Shown here: piece after piece, positions 51,785 through 59,491 of the stretch
Position numbering within the stretch: the first letter of the stretch is position 1
Layout: each line of letters begins with the position of its first letter
Assembly: GCF_019355395.1 (NCBI RefSeq)
Contig: NZ_CP048829.1
Coordinates: 496,001-560,000 of the forward strand
Direction of reading: 5' to 3'
DNA length: 64,000 nt
Source: Chordicoccus furentiruminis
GTDB taxonomy: Bacteria; Bacillota; Clostridia; Lachnospirales; Lachnospiraceae
Translations under genes and position numbers: made by a program
The notes under the pieces: model-generated
What the model was told of the DNA's origin: nothing
Seen by the model: the letters and a program-made list of their open reading frames with translations, nothing else
Database searches by the model: none

Positions 51785-53493
51785 TCACTTTTCTTATGGG
51801 ATAGGTGGTATCCCAGGTAATTTCAGGTAGCACCTGGCTGTACCAGTGTCAAGGTCATCCGGCCATTTATCCCTCCCGCCCAAAGGGCGTGAGCATAAAA
51901 GGCCTTCTTCCCCTGACACTGCTCCATCCAGGAGCGGCAGGGTAATCAAGGGGCGTAAGGACGCCCCGGCCCTTAAACCGGGCCAAAAACAGTTGCATAG
52001 AAAAAGGACCATCGTCTATAGTTGAGACTGTATTTCCTGGCAGAAGTGTACAAACTCAACAAGGCGGTGGCCCGTACATGAATTATACACATACTGAGTC
52101 CGATGGACAACTGGCATTCTCTGAAAACAGATATACTTTTTTAAGCATCCCCTCCCGGCTGGAAGGCTTTAATAATTCTGACACAAGCGTACACCGGGCA
52201 GCTTCCGGCCGCGAAGTGTTGTGCTTTAACGGCAAGCTCGATCTGGCGGATGCTGACCGCAGATGTCCAAAGTGTGGAAGCCGTATGCACATCAACGGTC
52301 ACCGGGATCTTACGCTCCGGCATCTTTGCTTTGGCGGAAGCCTCAGTGCGATCCATTTTGACCGCGTGCAGCTCATCTGCAAATGCGGACATTCCCATAT
52401 GCAGTCTGTTCCGTTCAAAGCAGACGGCCATCAGATATCTGTGGAACTGTACCAGTATACCAGGGATCTGTTGGCACTTGGCACTTACACGCTCAAGCAG
52501 GTAGCTGAGATCACCGGGCTCGGAAAGAACACGGTCAAAGCCTTAGACCTTAAGCGCCTGAAGGAGCTCTATACCATCGACGGCACGAAACTGATCAGAC
52601 CGGAGCAGCCGGCAAAAATGCTTGCCATTGATGAGTTCAAGCTCCACAACGGCCACCGCTATGCCACCCACATCATAGATCTTGATACCGGCCATATCCT
52701 CTGGATCTCCCATGGGAAGAAAAAGCAGGTGGTCTATGACTTCATCGACCATGTCGGCCTGGAATGGATGGACTCTGTCGAGGCCGTCGCCTGCGACATG
52801 AACTCCGATTTCCAGGAGGCTTTTGAGGAAAAATGCCCCTGGATACAGCCGGTGTTCGATTACTTCCACATCGTAAAGAACTTCAACGACAAGGTGGTCA
52901 GTGAAGTCCGCAAGGACGAGCAGCGCCGCCTGTATGAGGAAGGCCTTATGGAGGAGGCAAGGGCTTTAAAAAAGACCCGTTACATCCTGATGTCAAGTCG
53001 ATCAACGCTTCAGGCGAAAGATGCGCAAGCCAGGACAGGTGAGCCGATCAGCCGGTCCGGTTCCATCTTTCCCAAGGAAGAGTACGTCCGGAAAGAGGGT
53101 TATGAAGCAAGATATGACGAACTTCTCAGTCAGAACAAGCTTCTGTTCACGCTTGATCTGATTAAGGAGCGTCTGTCTCTTTCCTACACCCGCACTGATG
53201 AAGCCCGTATGGCGGATGACATCACCTGGATCATGGATACCTGCAGTGCATCCGGAAACAGTCATCTTCAGTGGTTCGGAAGACTCCTTGGAAACCACTT
53301 TGAGGGCATCATAGCCCATGCAACTTATAAAATCTCCTCTGGCAAGATGGAGGGCATCAACAACAAGATCAAAGTCTTACGGCGACAGGCCTACGGACTT
53401 CCGGATGACGATTATTTCTTCCTCAGGCTGTTTGACGCCAGCAGGAAGGGCTATATTCGCAACCCCTTATCCCATAAGATTTGTGATTGAAGC
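51778..53493 (+). mobile_element. ISL3-family insertion sequence, copy B (1716 bp)
   Basis: Same length, ends and encoded transposase as copy A, in opposite orientation. The flanks ATTCTTAT (left) and TGTAACCC (right) are not duplicates, so this copy has lost one original flank through recombination or deletion. Confidence 0.85.
52078..53490 (+). CDS. ISL3-family transposase (copy B)
   Basis: A 470-aa protein identical over its full length to the copy A transposase, with the same zinc ribbon, HTH and DDE core. The identity points to recent transposition within this genome. Confidence 0.92.
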   Translation: MNYTHTESDGQLAFSENRYTFLSIPSRLEGFNNSDTSVHRAASGREVLCFNGKLDLADADRRCPKCGSRMHINGHRDLTLRHLCFGGSLSAIHFDRVQLICKCGHSHMQSVPFKADGHQISVELYQYTRDLLALGTYTLKQVAEITGLGKNTVKALDLKRLKELYTIDGTKLIRPEQPAKMLAIDEFKLHNGHRYATHIIDLDTGHILWISHGKKKQVVYDFIDHVGLEWMDSVEAVACDMNSDFQEAFEEKCPWIQPVFDYFHIVKNFNDKVVSEVRKDEQRRLYEEGLMEEARALKKTRYILMSSRSTLQAKDAQARTGEPISRSGSIFPKEEYVRKEGYEARYDELLSQNKLLFTLDLIKERLSLSYTRTDEARMADDITWIMDTCSASGNSHLQWFGRLLGNHFEGIIAHATYKISSGKMEGINNKIKVLRRQAYGLPDDDYFFLRLFDASRKGYIRNPLSHKICD

Positions 53494-53734
53494 TGTAACC
53501 CTACTACCTCATTTTCCCATATTCCAGTATGTCGGAAATGCGCTATGAGACGATCAATTCTTCCCGAACAGATCCCTTGGCAGCAACGTTTACGAGAAAG
53601 CGAATATTCTGGGACAGCGTTATGTATCAATTGAACAGGACATTCCGTCTTCTGTAACAATTTCTCTTAAAAAATATGGTTACAGGCCTTTGATTTCCTG
53701 GTCTCAATCCCTAAGTTAACAGCATTACCGGTAT
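53494..53734 (+). other. Gene scraps right of ISL3 copy B
   Basis: No start codon or complete gene is seen. A short frame (GSNVYEKANILGQRYVSIEQ, then KKYGYRPLISWSQSLS) ends at about 53720 and reads like the C-terminus of an unidentified protein. Confidence 0.35.
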
Positions 53735-53863
53735 CTCAAGAAGGAGCTTATCAAGTTGATCAATAAGACCATCAAGAAGGCCTCCACTCTTACCGAAGAG
53801 AAGTTGATCACAGCTATGGGATTTCCCAAAAATTGGAAAGACATCAGTAAATACAGGGTGTAA
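53726..53863 (+). pseudogene. Abi-family protein, C-terminal scrap (copy 1)
   Basis: Start-less frame YRYLKKELIKLINKTIKKAS, then TLTEEKLITAMGFPKNWKDI, ending SKYRV. The AMGFPxNW ending is the usual C-terminus of Abi_2-type abortive infection proteins. It is repeated at 56813..56941. Confidence 0.6.
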
Positions 53864-53940
53864 GTGTAAGACTATCATATCTAAAATCGTGCGTAATATT
53901 TTCGTAATATTGTAATGTTTTCTTAACAGTGCCTGTCACC
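53735..53940 (+). repeat. 206-bp direct repeat, copy 1
   Basis: Covers the Abi C-terminal scrap and 77 bases after its stop (GTAATATTTTCGTAATATTG, then TCTTAACAGTGCCTGTCACC). It is about 95% identical to 56813..57018 and ends with the palindromic motif. Confidence 0.8.
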
Positions 53941-53944
53941 AACG
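53923..53944 (+). repeat. Palindromic boundary motif 1
   Basis: TTAACAGTGCCTGTCACC followed by AACG. It supplies the stop codon of the truncated BrxL frame on the minus strand. Confidence 0.7.
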
Positions 53945-54433
53945 TGCTTTTCCATTAACCTTAAGAAAATTGAACGCAGTATCTACAGCCTCTTTACATT
54001 CTCTGTCTGTTCCAAGTCCGATACGATCAAACTTACCATTTCCTGGAAGCATCTGAGATTCAAGTCTAAAGACTCCTATCATATCTGATTGACCATGAGA
54101 TACAGTATAAACCTGACCAGGATTACACATTCCTTCGGGGATAAGCTTTCCGCCTCCCTGCTCCGGTACCGATACGTAGTGTTCAGACATATCATCCATA
54201 TCTATGTATGAGAAATTAACATCGTAGAATTCCATGCCACCGAGCTTCTTAAGCTGCTCTTTGACATGTCTTCTCATTTCCAATGCAATCTCTAATACTT
54301 CTGTCACATCTTCTTTTGTAAAGTTTCCATCCGGATAAAGAAGTTTTAAATAGCCATCCACCATTCTACGAACTGCAATGGTATCACGCTGATTAAGATT
54401 CTTCCCAAGTCGGTTAACGGTGCCTGACACCAA
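53936..54433 (-). pseudogene. brxL: BrxL (BREX Lon-like protein) internal fragment
   Basis: The frame reads QRDTIAVRRMVDGYLKLLYP, FTKEDVTEVLEIALEMRRHV, EFYDVNFSYIDMDD, YVSVPEQGGGKLIPEG and GLGTDRECKEAVDTAFNFLK, the central part of BREX BrxL. Both ends fall inside copies of the palindromic motif (53923..53944 and 54414..54435). The AAA+ part before and the Lon protease part after are missing. No other brx gene is present. It is a relic of a BREX system. Confidence 0.8.
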
Positions 54434-54435
54434 CG
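54414..54435 (+). repeat. Palindromic boundary motif 2
   Basis: TTAACGGTGCCTGACACC followed by AACG. It marks the left end of the trypsin-like module and the right end of the BrxL piece. Confidence 0.7.
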
Positions 54436-54467
54436 TCTCTAGGCATCGTGATAACCTCTTTCCTTTT

Positions 54468-55262
54468 TTAATTTAATGGCATCGAATCAACAAGTTCTTT
54501 AATCGCTGTCGATTTAAAAACAATTCCTAATCCCAGCACCTCTTGCGTAATATAATTCGTTCCTGTTGGGATTGCCTGCAATGTATTATTCCGAATCATT
54601 GTCATCGCAACAATACCAAGCAATTTCAACTTTCTTTGTCCAACTACAATTTGTCCGTTCTTAAAATTCTCGAATGTCAAATCTATGTAAACAGGGCTCC
54701 CACTTGAACCAGGAAATACTTGTGCATCAATCACAAATTCCGGCTGTCCATTAAAATCATATTGCGGGTGACTTGAAATCATGCCCATTCTAATAAGTGG
54801 CAGATTATTAGCCATATCATATCTACCATCTGGATAACCAACAAAATACACATTCTCTGCAACCGATAATTCTGGCTCATGAAAATCAGCAAGCATGGAA
54901 TAATCAACATACTTATAGTATATTTTATCTTCCATGGCAATAAAAAGCCCCGTACAATCCATTGCCGCAATATCGACATTTGGATTGGGATGCCCTTTGA
55001 CAATTTGATCTACACCTTGAAGATTAAGCTCCTGTTTATGCCCATGTTTCGGTTCCCCATTTTCTTTACACGTGAAAGATATAGTAATATTGGGGGTTCC
55101 AATTAACACATGTTTATTTGAGATTAAATACAATTTATATTGGTTTTCTCCTACAGGGCGAGACAACAAGAATCCTGTTCCTATTGATGTTACTTTGCCT
55201 TCACTGTTTTTGCATTCTATTCTTAGCGTTGTATATAATAGTTGCTCGTAAACAGTATTCAT
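54468..55262 (-). CDS. Trypsin-like serine protease
   Basis: A 264-aa cytoplasmic protease with the S1 triad in order: His in ISNKHVLIG, Asp in NPNVDIAAMD, Ser in VFPGSSGSPVY. The opening (GTGFLLSRPV) is the usual first strand. There is no signal peptide, as in defence-associated trypsin-like proteases. GGGAGGG before the ATG. It forms a self-contained module between palindromic motifs at 54414 and 55448. Confidence 0.8.
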   Translation of the reverse strand: MNTVYEQLLYTTLRIECKNSEGKVTSIGTGFLLSRPVGENQYKLYLISNKHVLIGTPNITISFTCKENGEPKHGHKQELNLQGVDQIVKGHPNPNVDIAAMDCTGLFIAMEDKIYYKYVDYSMLADFHEPELSVAENVYFVGYPDGRYDMANNLPLIRMGMISSHPQYDFNGQPEFVIDAQVFPGSSGSPVYIDLTFENFKNGQIVVGQRKLKLLGIVAMTMIRNNTLQAIPTGTNYITQEVLGLGIVFKSTAIKELVDSMPLN

Positions 55263-55447
55263 AATTACCCTCCCTTTATCTTCGTATCATTATCACATCT
55301 TCGCCGACCATAAGGTCGTTGCCTGCTACTCACCACGGAGAGGTGTGTGATTTATCAAAAAGATTTTTGATTTGTCCGAGCAACATAGGGAGCTACCACT
55401 CCCTGTATATCACAATTTCGACACTTTTTACAGACGTTTTCTCGCCT

Positions 55448-55469
55448 TTAACAGTGCCTGTCACCAACG
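55448..55469 (+). repeat. Palindromic boundary motif 3
   Basis: TTAACAGTGCCTGTCACC followed by AACG, between the protease and PIN modules. The gap 55263..55559 otherwise holds only A/T-rich sequence and a CTCCCTG inverted repeat. Confidence 0.7.
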
Positions 55470-55544
55470 TTTAGATGCATCCTCGCTGATAGCTTTTTGG
55501 TGTGCTAACATATTTCTATTTTCATTTCAATCCAACGTATAAAG

Positions 55545-55580
55545 GAGAATCGAAATTTCTCAATACGAATTTCGATTCTC
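55545..55580 (-). terminator. Hairpin over the PIN gene stop
   Basis: GAGAATCGAAATT is inverted as AATTTCGATTCTC across a 10-base loop containing the stop codon. The following T-run on the minus strand is weak, so termination is probable but not certain. Confidence 0.5.
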
Positions 55581-56714
55581 ACATGAAATGACTTCAATGA
55601 GATCTTTATAATCGATCTCAATATCCGAAGGCATTTCTACATAATCATTGAACTCAGGATTTCCGTCTTTATCAATAATAATGGTAAATCCTATTACTGT
55701 ATTTGCTTTGAACCGCGCTACCTTTTCTGTCATGACGGTCCAGAGAAATGCATTATCTTCCCTGTCCCAATAGGACTCCATCGCATTCAAATATTCGTAA
55801 TCGAGCATGATGACAAAATTCACATCAAGATAAATCCTCGCGAATTTTGAACCATCTTCCATCTCCTGCAGGCTGATAACAAATGCATCATACAGATAGT
55901 CTCCAGTTCCCATATTAGATGTGTCTTCAACATAGCCATCCGGCTCATCTACAGTCAATGCTGCACTGGACACTCCTTCTTCTATCGTTGTCTCAATGAG
56001 CTCTCTGGCATAGCCATTATTAAGTTTTTCCTGAAGTTCTGCCGCCTGCTTATCCTGAACTGCGAAGAAATTGATTAGTTCGTTCAAGGATGAAAAATAT
56101 TTGACATCCTCGGATGGTCTTTCCCCTACCGTTTGCTTCATTGCGGTCATAAAACCATTATCATCTGATACGATACAATAGAGCATATCATCAACAAGAC
56201 CATCGGATGTCTTATGCTCCACCAGAATATTATCTTTGCTTAATCTTCTGATTTCCTGCTCTACAGCACGAATGATAATTGCATCCGGGAACTCTTCTTT
56301 CTTAGCAGTTTCAAATGGATACCGCATTTCAAAGTAATCATCTAAAACGCCCTCTACATCTATCCCATTGGACGTAATTTCTTCTGTCTTACAATCCTTC
56401 AGAAAACAGTCAAACTCGGAAAATGCCTGTTCCACCCACTCTGATGGGCTGGATGTCTCCATCTTATCCTTATATTCTGGAAGGGTTCTGAACAGCTGTA
56501 GGTCTCTGGAGGATAGAATCTGATTAAGGTTCTTTACAGTACCCTTAATTTTATTCTTGATATGCCTGCAGACTTCATTCTTGACAACTGAGCATATTTG
56601 CATTTCTAGCATTCCACTCTCAGCATAATTTCTCATCTGCATAAATAGATCATTCCTGAATGAGTAATTAGCTGCATCATATATATTTGTATCGAGGAAA
56701 ACTTTGTAATGCAT
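55560..56714 (-). CDS. PIN-domain (DUF4935-like) nuclease protein
   Basis: A 384-aa protein. ATG at 56714 (MHYKVFLDTNIYDAANYSF) is chosen for GGAGAT twelve bases upstream; the longer frame begins in a palindromic motif. The PIN core carries the first Asp in FLDTNIY, Glu in VKNEVCRHI, and later acidic residues in FPDAIIIRAVEQE and VSDDNGF, as in DUF4935. A C-terminal region (EMPSDIEIDYKDLI) may regulate it. PIN proteins cleave RNA in toxins or defence. Module bounded by palindromes at 55448 and 56789. Confidence 0.75.
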   Translation of the reverse strand: MHYKVFLDTNIYDAANYSFRNDLFMQMRNYAESGMLEMQICSVVKNEVCRHIKNKIKGTVKNLNQILSSRDLQLFRTLPEYKDKMETSSPSEWVEQAFSEFDCFLKDCKTEEITSNGIDVEGVLDDYFEMRYPFETAKKEEFPDAIIIRAVEQEIRRLSKDNILVEHKTSDGLVDDMLYCIVSDDNGFMTAMKQTVGERPSEDVKYFSSLNELINFFAVQDKQAAELQEKLNNGYARELIETTIEEGVSSAALTVDEPDGYVEDTSNMGTGDYLYDAFVISLQEMEDGSKFARIYLDVNFVIMLDYEYLNAMESYWDREDNAFLWTVMTEKVARFKANTVIGFTIIIDKDGNPEFNDYVEMPSDIEIDYKDLIEVISCENRNSY

Positions 56715-56788
56715 TATGTCATGTATCTCCAAAAAATATATATAATCGATAATCGGTCTATAAATGCTAATCTGAAACTGAGCCATTG

Positions 56789-56806
56789 AGGGAGTGCCTG
56801 TCTCCT
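56789..56806 (+). repeat. Palindromic boundary motif 4 (variant)
   Basis: GAGGGAGTGCCTGTCTCC, a degenerate copy upstream of the PIN gene, directly before the second 206-bp repeat. Confidence 0.5.
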
Positions 56807-56812
56807 GATACA

Positions 56813-57018
56813 CTCAAGAAGGAGCTTATCAAGTTAATCAATAAGACCGTCAAGAGGGCCTCCACTCTTACCGAAGAGAAATTGATCACAGCTATGGGTT
56901 TTCCAAAAAATTGGAAAAACATCAGCAAATACAGGGTGTAAGTGTCAGACTATCATATCTAAAATCGTGTGTAATATTTTCGTAATATTGTAATGTTTCC
57001 TTAACAGTGCCTGTCACC
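56813..57018 (+). repeat. 206-bp direct repeat, copy 2, with Abi C-terminal scrap
   Basis: Repeats 53735..53940 at about 95%. The frame LKKELIKLINKTVKRASTLT, then AMGFPKNWKNISKYRV, ends at 56941, followed by the same 77-base tail. It sits exactly between two palindromic motifs. Confidence 0.8.
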
Positions 57019-57020
57019 AG
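57001..57020 (+). repeat. Palindromic boundary motif 5
   Basis: TTAACAGTGCCTGTCACC followed by AG. A minus-strand gene scrap begins 15 bases further on. Confidence 0.65.
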
Positions 57021-57034
57021 ATATTAGATAAGAA

Positions 57035-57190
57035 TCACAAATCTTCTATCACACGCGGCTTTGCTATCTTCGCACTACCATCTCTGCCACGCACCGGACG
57101 ATAAGCAGAGAATTGTAGCGTGTTGTCTGATAAAAGCATTATATCAGTCACAGTATATCCCTTCCAGACAAAGATGTGATTATCAATGCC
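57035..57190 (-). pseudogene. C-terminal scrap of an unidentified protein
   Basis: Start-less frame DNHIFVWKGYTVTDIMLLSD, then LQFSAYRPVRGRDGSAKIAK, ending IEDL at 57035, close to a palindromic motif. Upstream it stops at TGA. Family unknown. Confidence 0.4.
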
Positions 57191-57209
57191 TCAGATCACT
57201 ACCTTACTG

Positions 57210-58319
57210 TCAGTTCTTCAATATACTTATATCAAAGGCGTCAGAGGGCAAAATAAGTTCATCACCCTCCTGATAGACTATTTTATTAACATTCTCAACT
57301 TCTTGAGCATTAGCGTTCGAAATCAGGAATTCAGTTTTATTTCCTTTCCCCATGAGAATCGCTAGAGTCGGCAGTGCTATAAAGACATTCTCCTTTGTTC
57401 CGTTATCATATGTATGTGTAAAAGCAGGGTTATTTGAAGTAATAAACGGATGAATGCTGTCTGACAGCATAAAATGGATTTCAAATATCTTTCTATATTG
57501 ATCCAGCGTTGACTTAATATTCCCTGCGCCAGAAGAAAGGAAGTCATAAAATACTTTTCTGTAATGATTTCCACGAAGTTCTTTCAGATGGGTATCCTCA
57601 TCTTTATGAACTCGATCCTTCTCTGGAATTGGATCATTCATTGCAGCTTTCATAGGAGGAATTGCTGACAGGAAGAAATTAATGGCATCGTTTAAACAGC
57701 TATCCACAAATGCATTTCTGGATTCTGATCTAAAGTCAAACATCAGATAATATTCCATAACTTTTGTCAAATCATCTGATGTTATTGTGTCAGCTCCTTC
57801 ATTCTTGCCAGCTGATTTTACACTACGAAGTCGTCTCTCGAGATCAGTTATAAAAGACCTCCAGTCGCTTTCATATTGCGCATCCCAAGCCTTCTCTGTG
57901 AAAGGATACCGAGCCTCCTTCAATGCATCCCTGATTTGAATTCTTTCAGTTTCAGTTATAGATGTTCCATCAGGCTTTATAATTACCCAGGAATCAAAAT
58001 TTTTGTAATTATTATTAAGCTCCTCATGGGAAGTCAGCTTCTTTCTATCATATTCAATTTCATATCCATCTAGAAACCCAAATATATCATTAAGGGCATC
58101 TTGTGTATAGAACAAATCTCCTGGCAGAATATCATAAGTATTACGAATATAATTGACGCTCATCATTCTGTGCGAAACGATGGATGGAGAAGTCTCAGAC
58201 CTGTCATACGTCCATACACGCTCCCCATCTGGAGACCACGGTTTCATATATGTTCTTGGCACTATATGTTGTCTTTTTGCGACATTACTGTGCGGATCTG
58301 GTAATCTTTCTATTGCCAT
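57210..58319 (-). CDS. DUF4238-family protein
   Basis: A 369-aa protein with the family opening SNVAKRQHIVPRTYMKPWSP (KRQHxVPRxYL) and a helical middle (EYYLMFDFRSESRNAFVDS). GGAAG nine bases before ATG. DUF4238 is of unknown function but is often encoded in defence or mobile regions. The HxVP motif recalls HNH-like beginnings, but no nuclease site is clear. Confidence 0.75.
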   Translation of the reverse strand: MAIERLPDPHSNVAKRQHIVPRTYMKPWSPDGERVWTYDRSETSPSIVSHRMMSVNYIRNTYDILPGDLFYTQDALNDIFGFLDGYEIEYDRKKLTSHEELNNNYKNFDSWVIIKPDGTSITETERIQIRDALKEARYPFTEKAWDAQYESDWRSFITDLERRLRSVKSAGKNEGADTITSDDLTKVMEYYLMFDFRSESRNAFVDSCLNDAINFFLSAIPPMKAAMNDPIPEKDRVHKDEDTHLKELRGNHYRKVFYDFLSSGAGNIKSTLDQYRKIFEIHFMLSDSIHPFITSNNPAFTHTYDNGTKENVFIALPTLAILMGKGNKTEFLISNANAQEVENVNKIVYQEGDELILPSDAFDISILKN

Positions 58320-58459
58320 TCTTCATCTTCCTATCATGTGTAATTTTCTCTCGGTATTATTGTCTCTAACTATCCAATGATCCAATGTAATCTTGTGCGT
58401 CTTCTTCACTCCGGATCAGTGTTCAAATCACTGTCATCAGTCCGGCCATGCTTGCCGCA

Positions 58460-59491
58460 TCATACAGATTCCTTCCGTCTTTCCTTATAAATCCGATACG
58501 CTCTTCTCAGCCCATCGCTTATTGTGTACATAGGCTTCCAGCCAATCTTCTTGATCTTCTCCGTACTCATCAGAGCATATATGGCTTTTGACACGCTGGC
58601 GTTGTCCTCGATATCGTAAATGACTTTCTTCCCTGCCAGCTCTGCCATAAACTCCGCGTAACCGCCGAGCGTCTTACCCTCGTCATCATCAGAAACGTTG
58701 TAGGCTTCTCCACTTGTACCATCAAGAAGAACCTTAAAGATTCCACTTGCGGTGTCCGCCACATAGCAGAAAGAGTATCGTTGATTTCCCTTGCTCTTTA
58801 GGACAATATCTTCTCCATTCACAGCCTTTTCCATGAACTGAGACATTGCCTTCGTATCCTTCTTGTGATCCGCTCCGACGGTTCGCGTCAGACGCGCTAT
58901 AACTACATCCACCCCGTACTGGCTCTTATATGATTGGCAGAGTGCTTCACAAGTCCGTTTTGATTCGTTGTATCCCGCTCTTGCTGTGTTGCAGTCAATA
59001 TAGCCGGAATAACTCTCATCCATCGGCTCTTCTGTCCCCTGGCCGTAGATTTCATTAGAAGAGGCAAGCAAGAACCGTTCGATCTTTTTCTCCACGGCAA
59101 GTTTCAAGAGATTATTACAACCAATAATATTCGTTGTGATCGTTCCGACAGGGTCTGCCGCATACTGTGCAGGATGTGTGTTAGAAGCGAGGTGAAGAAT
59201 ATAATCTACTCTTCCATTATAACTGATCGGCTGTGTAATGTCCGCAGCTATTTTCTCTACCGTGTCATCCGATTCTCCGCCATGCCGGGAAAGAGAAACA
59301 ACATGGATGCCAGAACCATATTTCTTATTCCTGTACCTGATCACATCAGAAATGAAAGTTCCGATGAAACCGGTACCGCCGGAAATCATGATCGTCTTTT
59401 CGTTTAATTTCGGGTCAATCATTTTTGGTGTGGGGTGAACATGTGAGCGCTCTCCCCGGTTAATAGTTTCAACGGACGCCGTCCTTGACAT
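58460..59491 (-). CDS. NAD-dependent nucleotide-sugar epimerase/dehydratase
   Basis: A 343-aa SDR-family enzyme: Rossmann GGTGFIGTFIS near residue 39, LHLASNTHPAQ, LLASSNEIYGQ and the catalytic AGYNESKRTCEALCQ (YxxxK), with a C-terminal substrate domain. It is closest to the UDP/dTDP-sugar dehydratase or epimerase group. The first ~30 residues look non-native (TTSVE-like filler and HPTPK) and the start adjoins the ISL3 element at 59.5 kb, so the N-terminus has been altered. A surface polysaccharide role is likely. Confidence 0.82.
   Translation of the reverse strand: MSRTASVETINRGERSHVHPTPKMIDPKLNEKTIMISGGTGFIGTFISDVIRYRNKKYGSGIHVVSLSRHGGESDDTVEKIAADITQPISYNGRVDYILHLASNTHPAQYAADPVGTITTNIIGCNNLLKLAVEKKIERFLLASSNEIYGQGTEEPMDESYSGYIDCNTARAGYNESKRTCEALCQSYKSQYGVDVVIARLTRTVGADHKKDTKAMSQFMEKAVNGEDIVLKSKGNQRYSFCYVADTASGIFKVLLDGTSGEAYNVSDDDEGKTLGGYAEFMAELAGKKVIYDIEDNASVSKAIYALMSTEKIKKIGWKPMYTISDGLRRAYRIYKERRKESV

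Noticed and set aside
53923-57020. Palindromes as integron attC sites
   Set aside because: The core does not match GTTRRRY/RYYYAAC exactly, the sites are only about 20 bases, and no integron integrase is in the window. Kept only as an open comparison.
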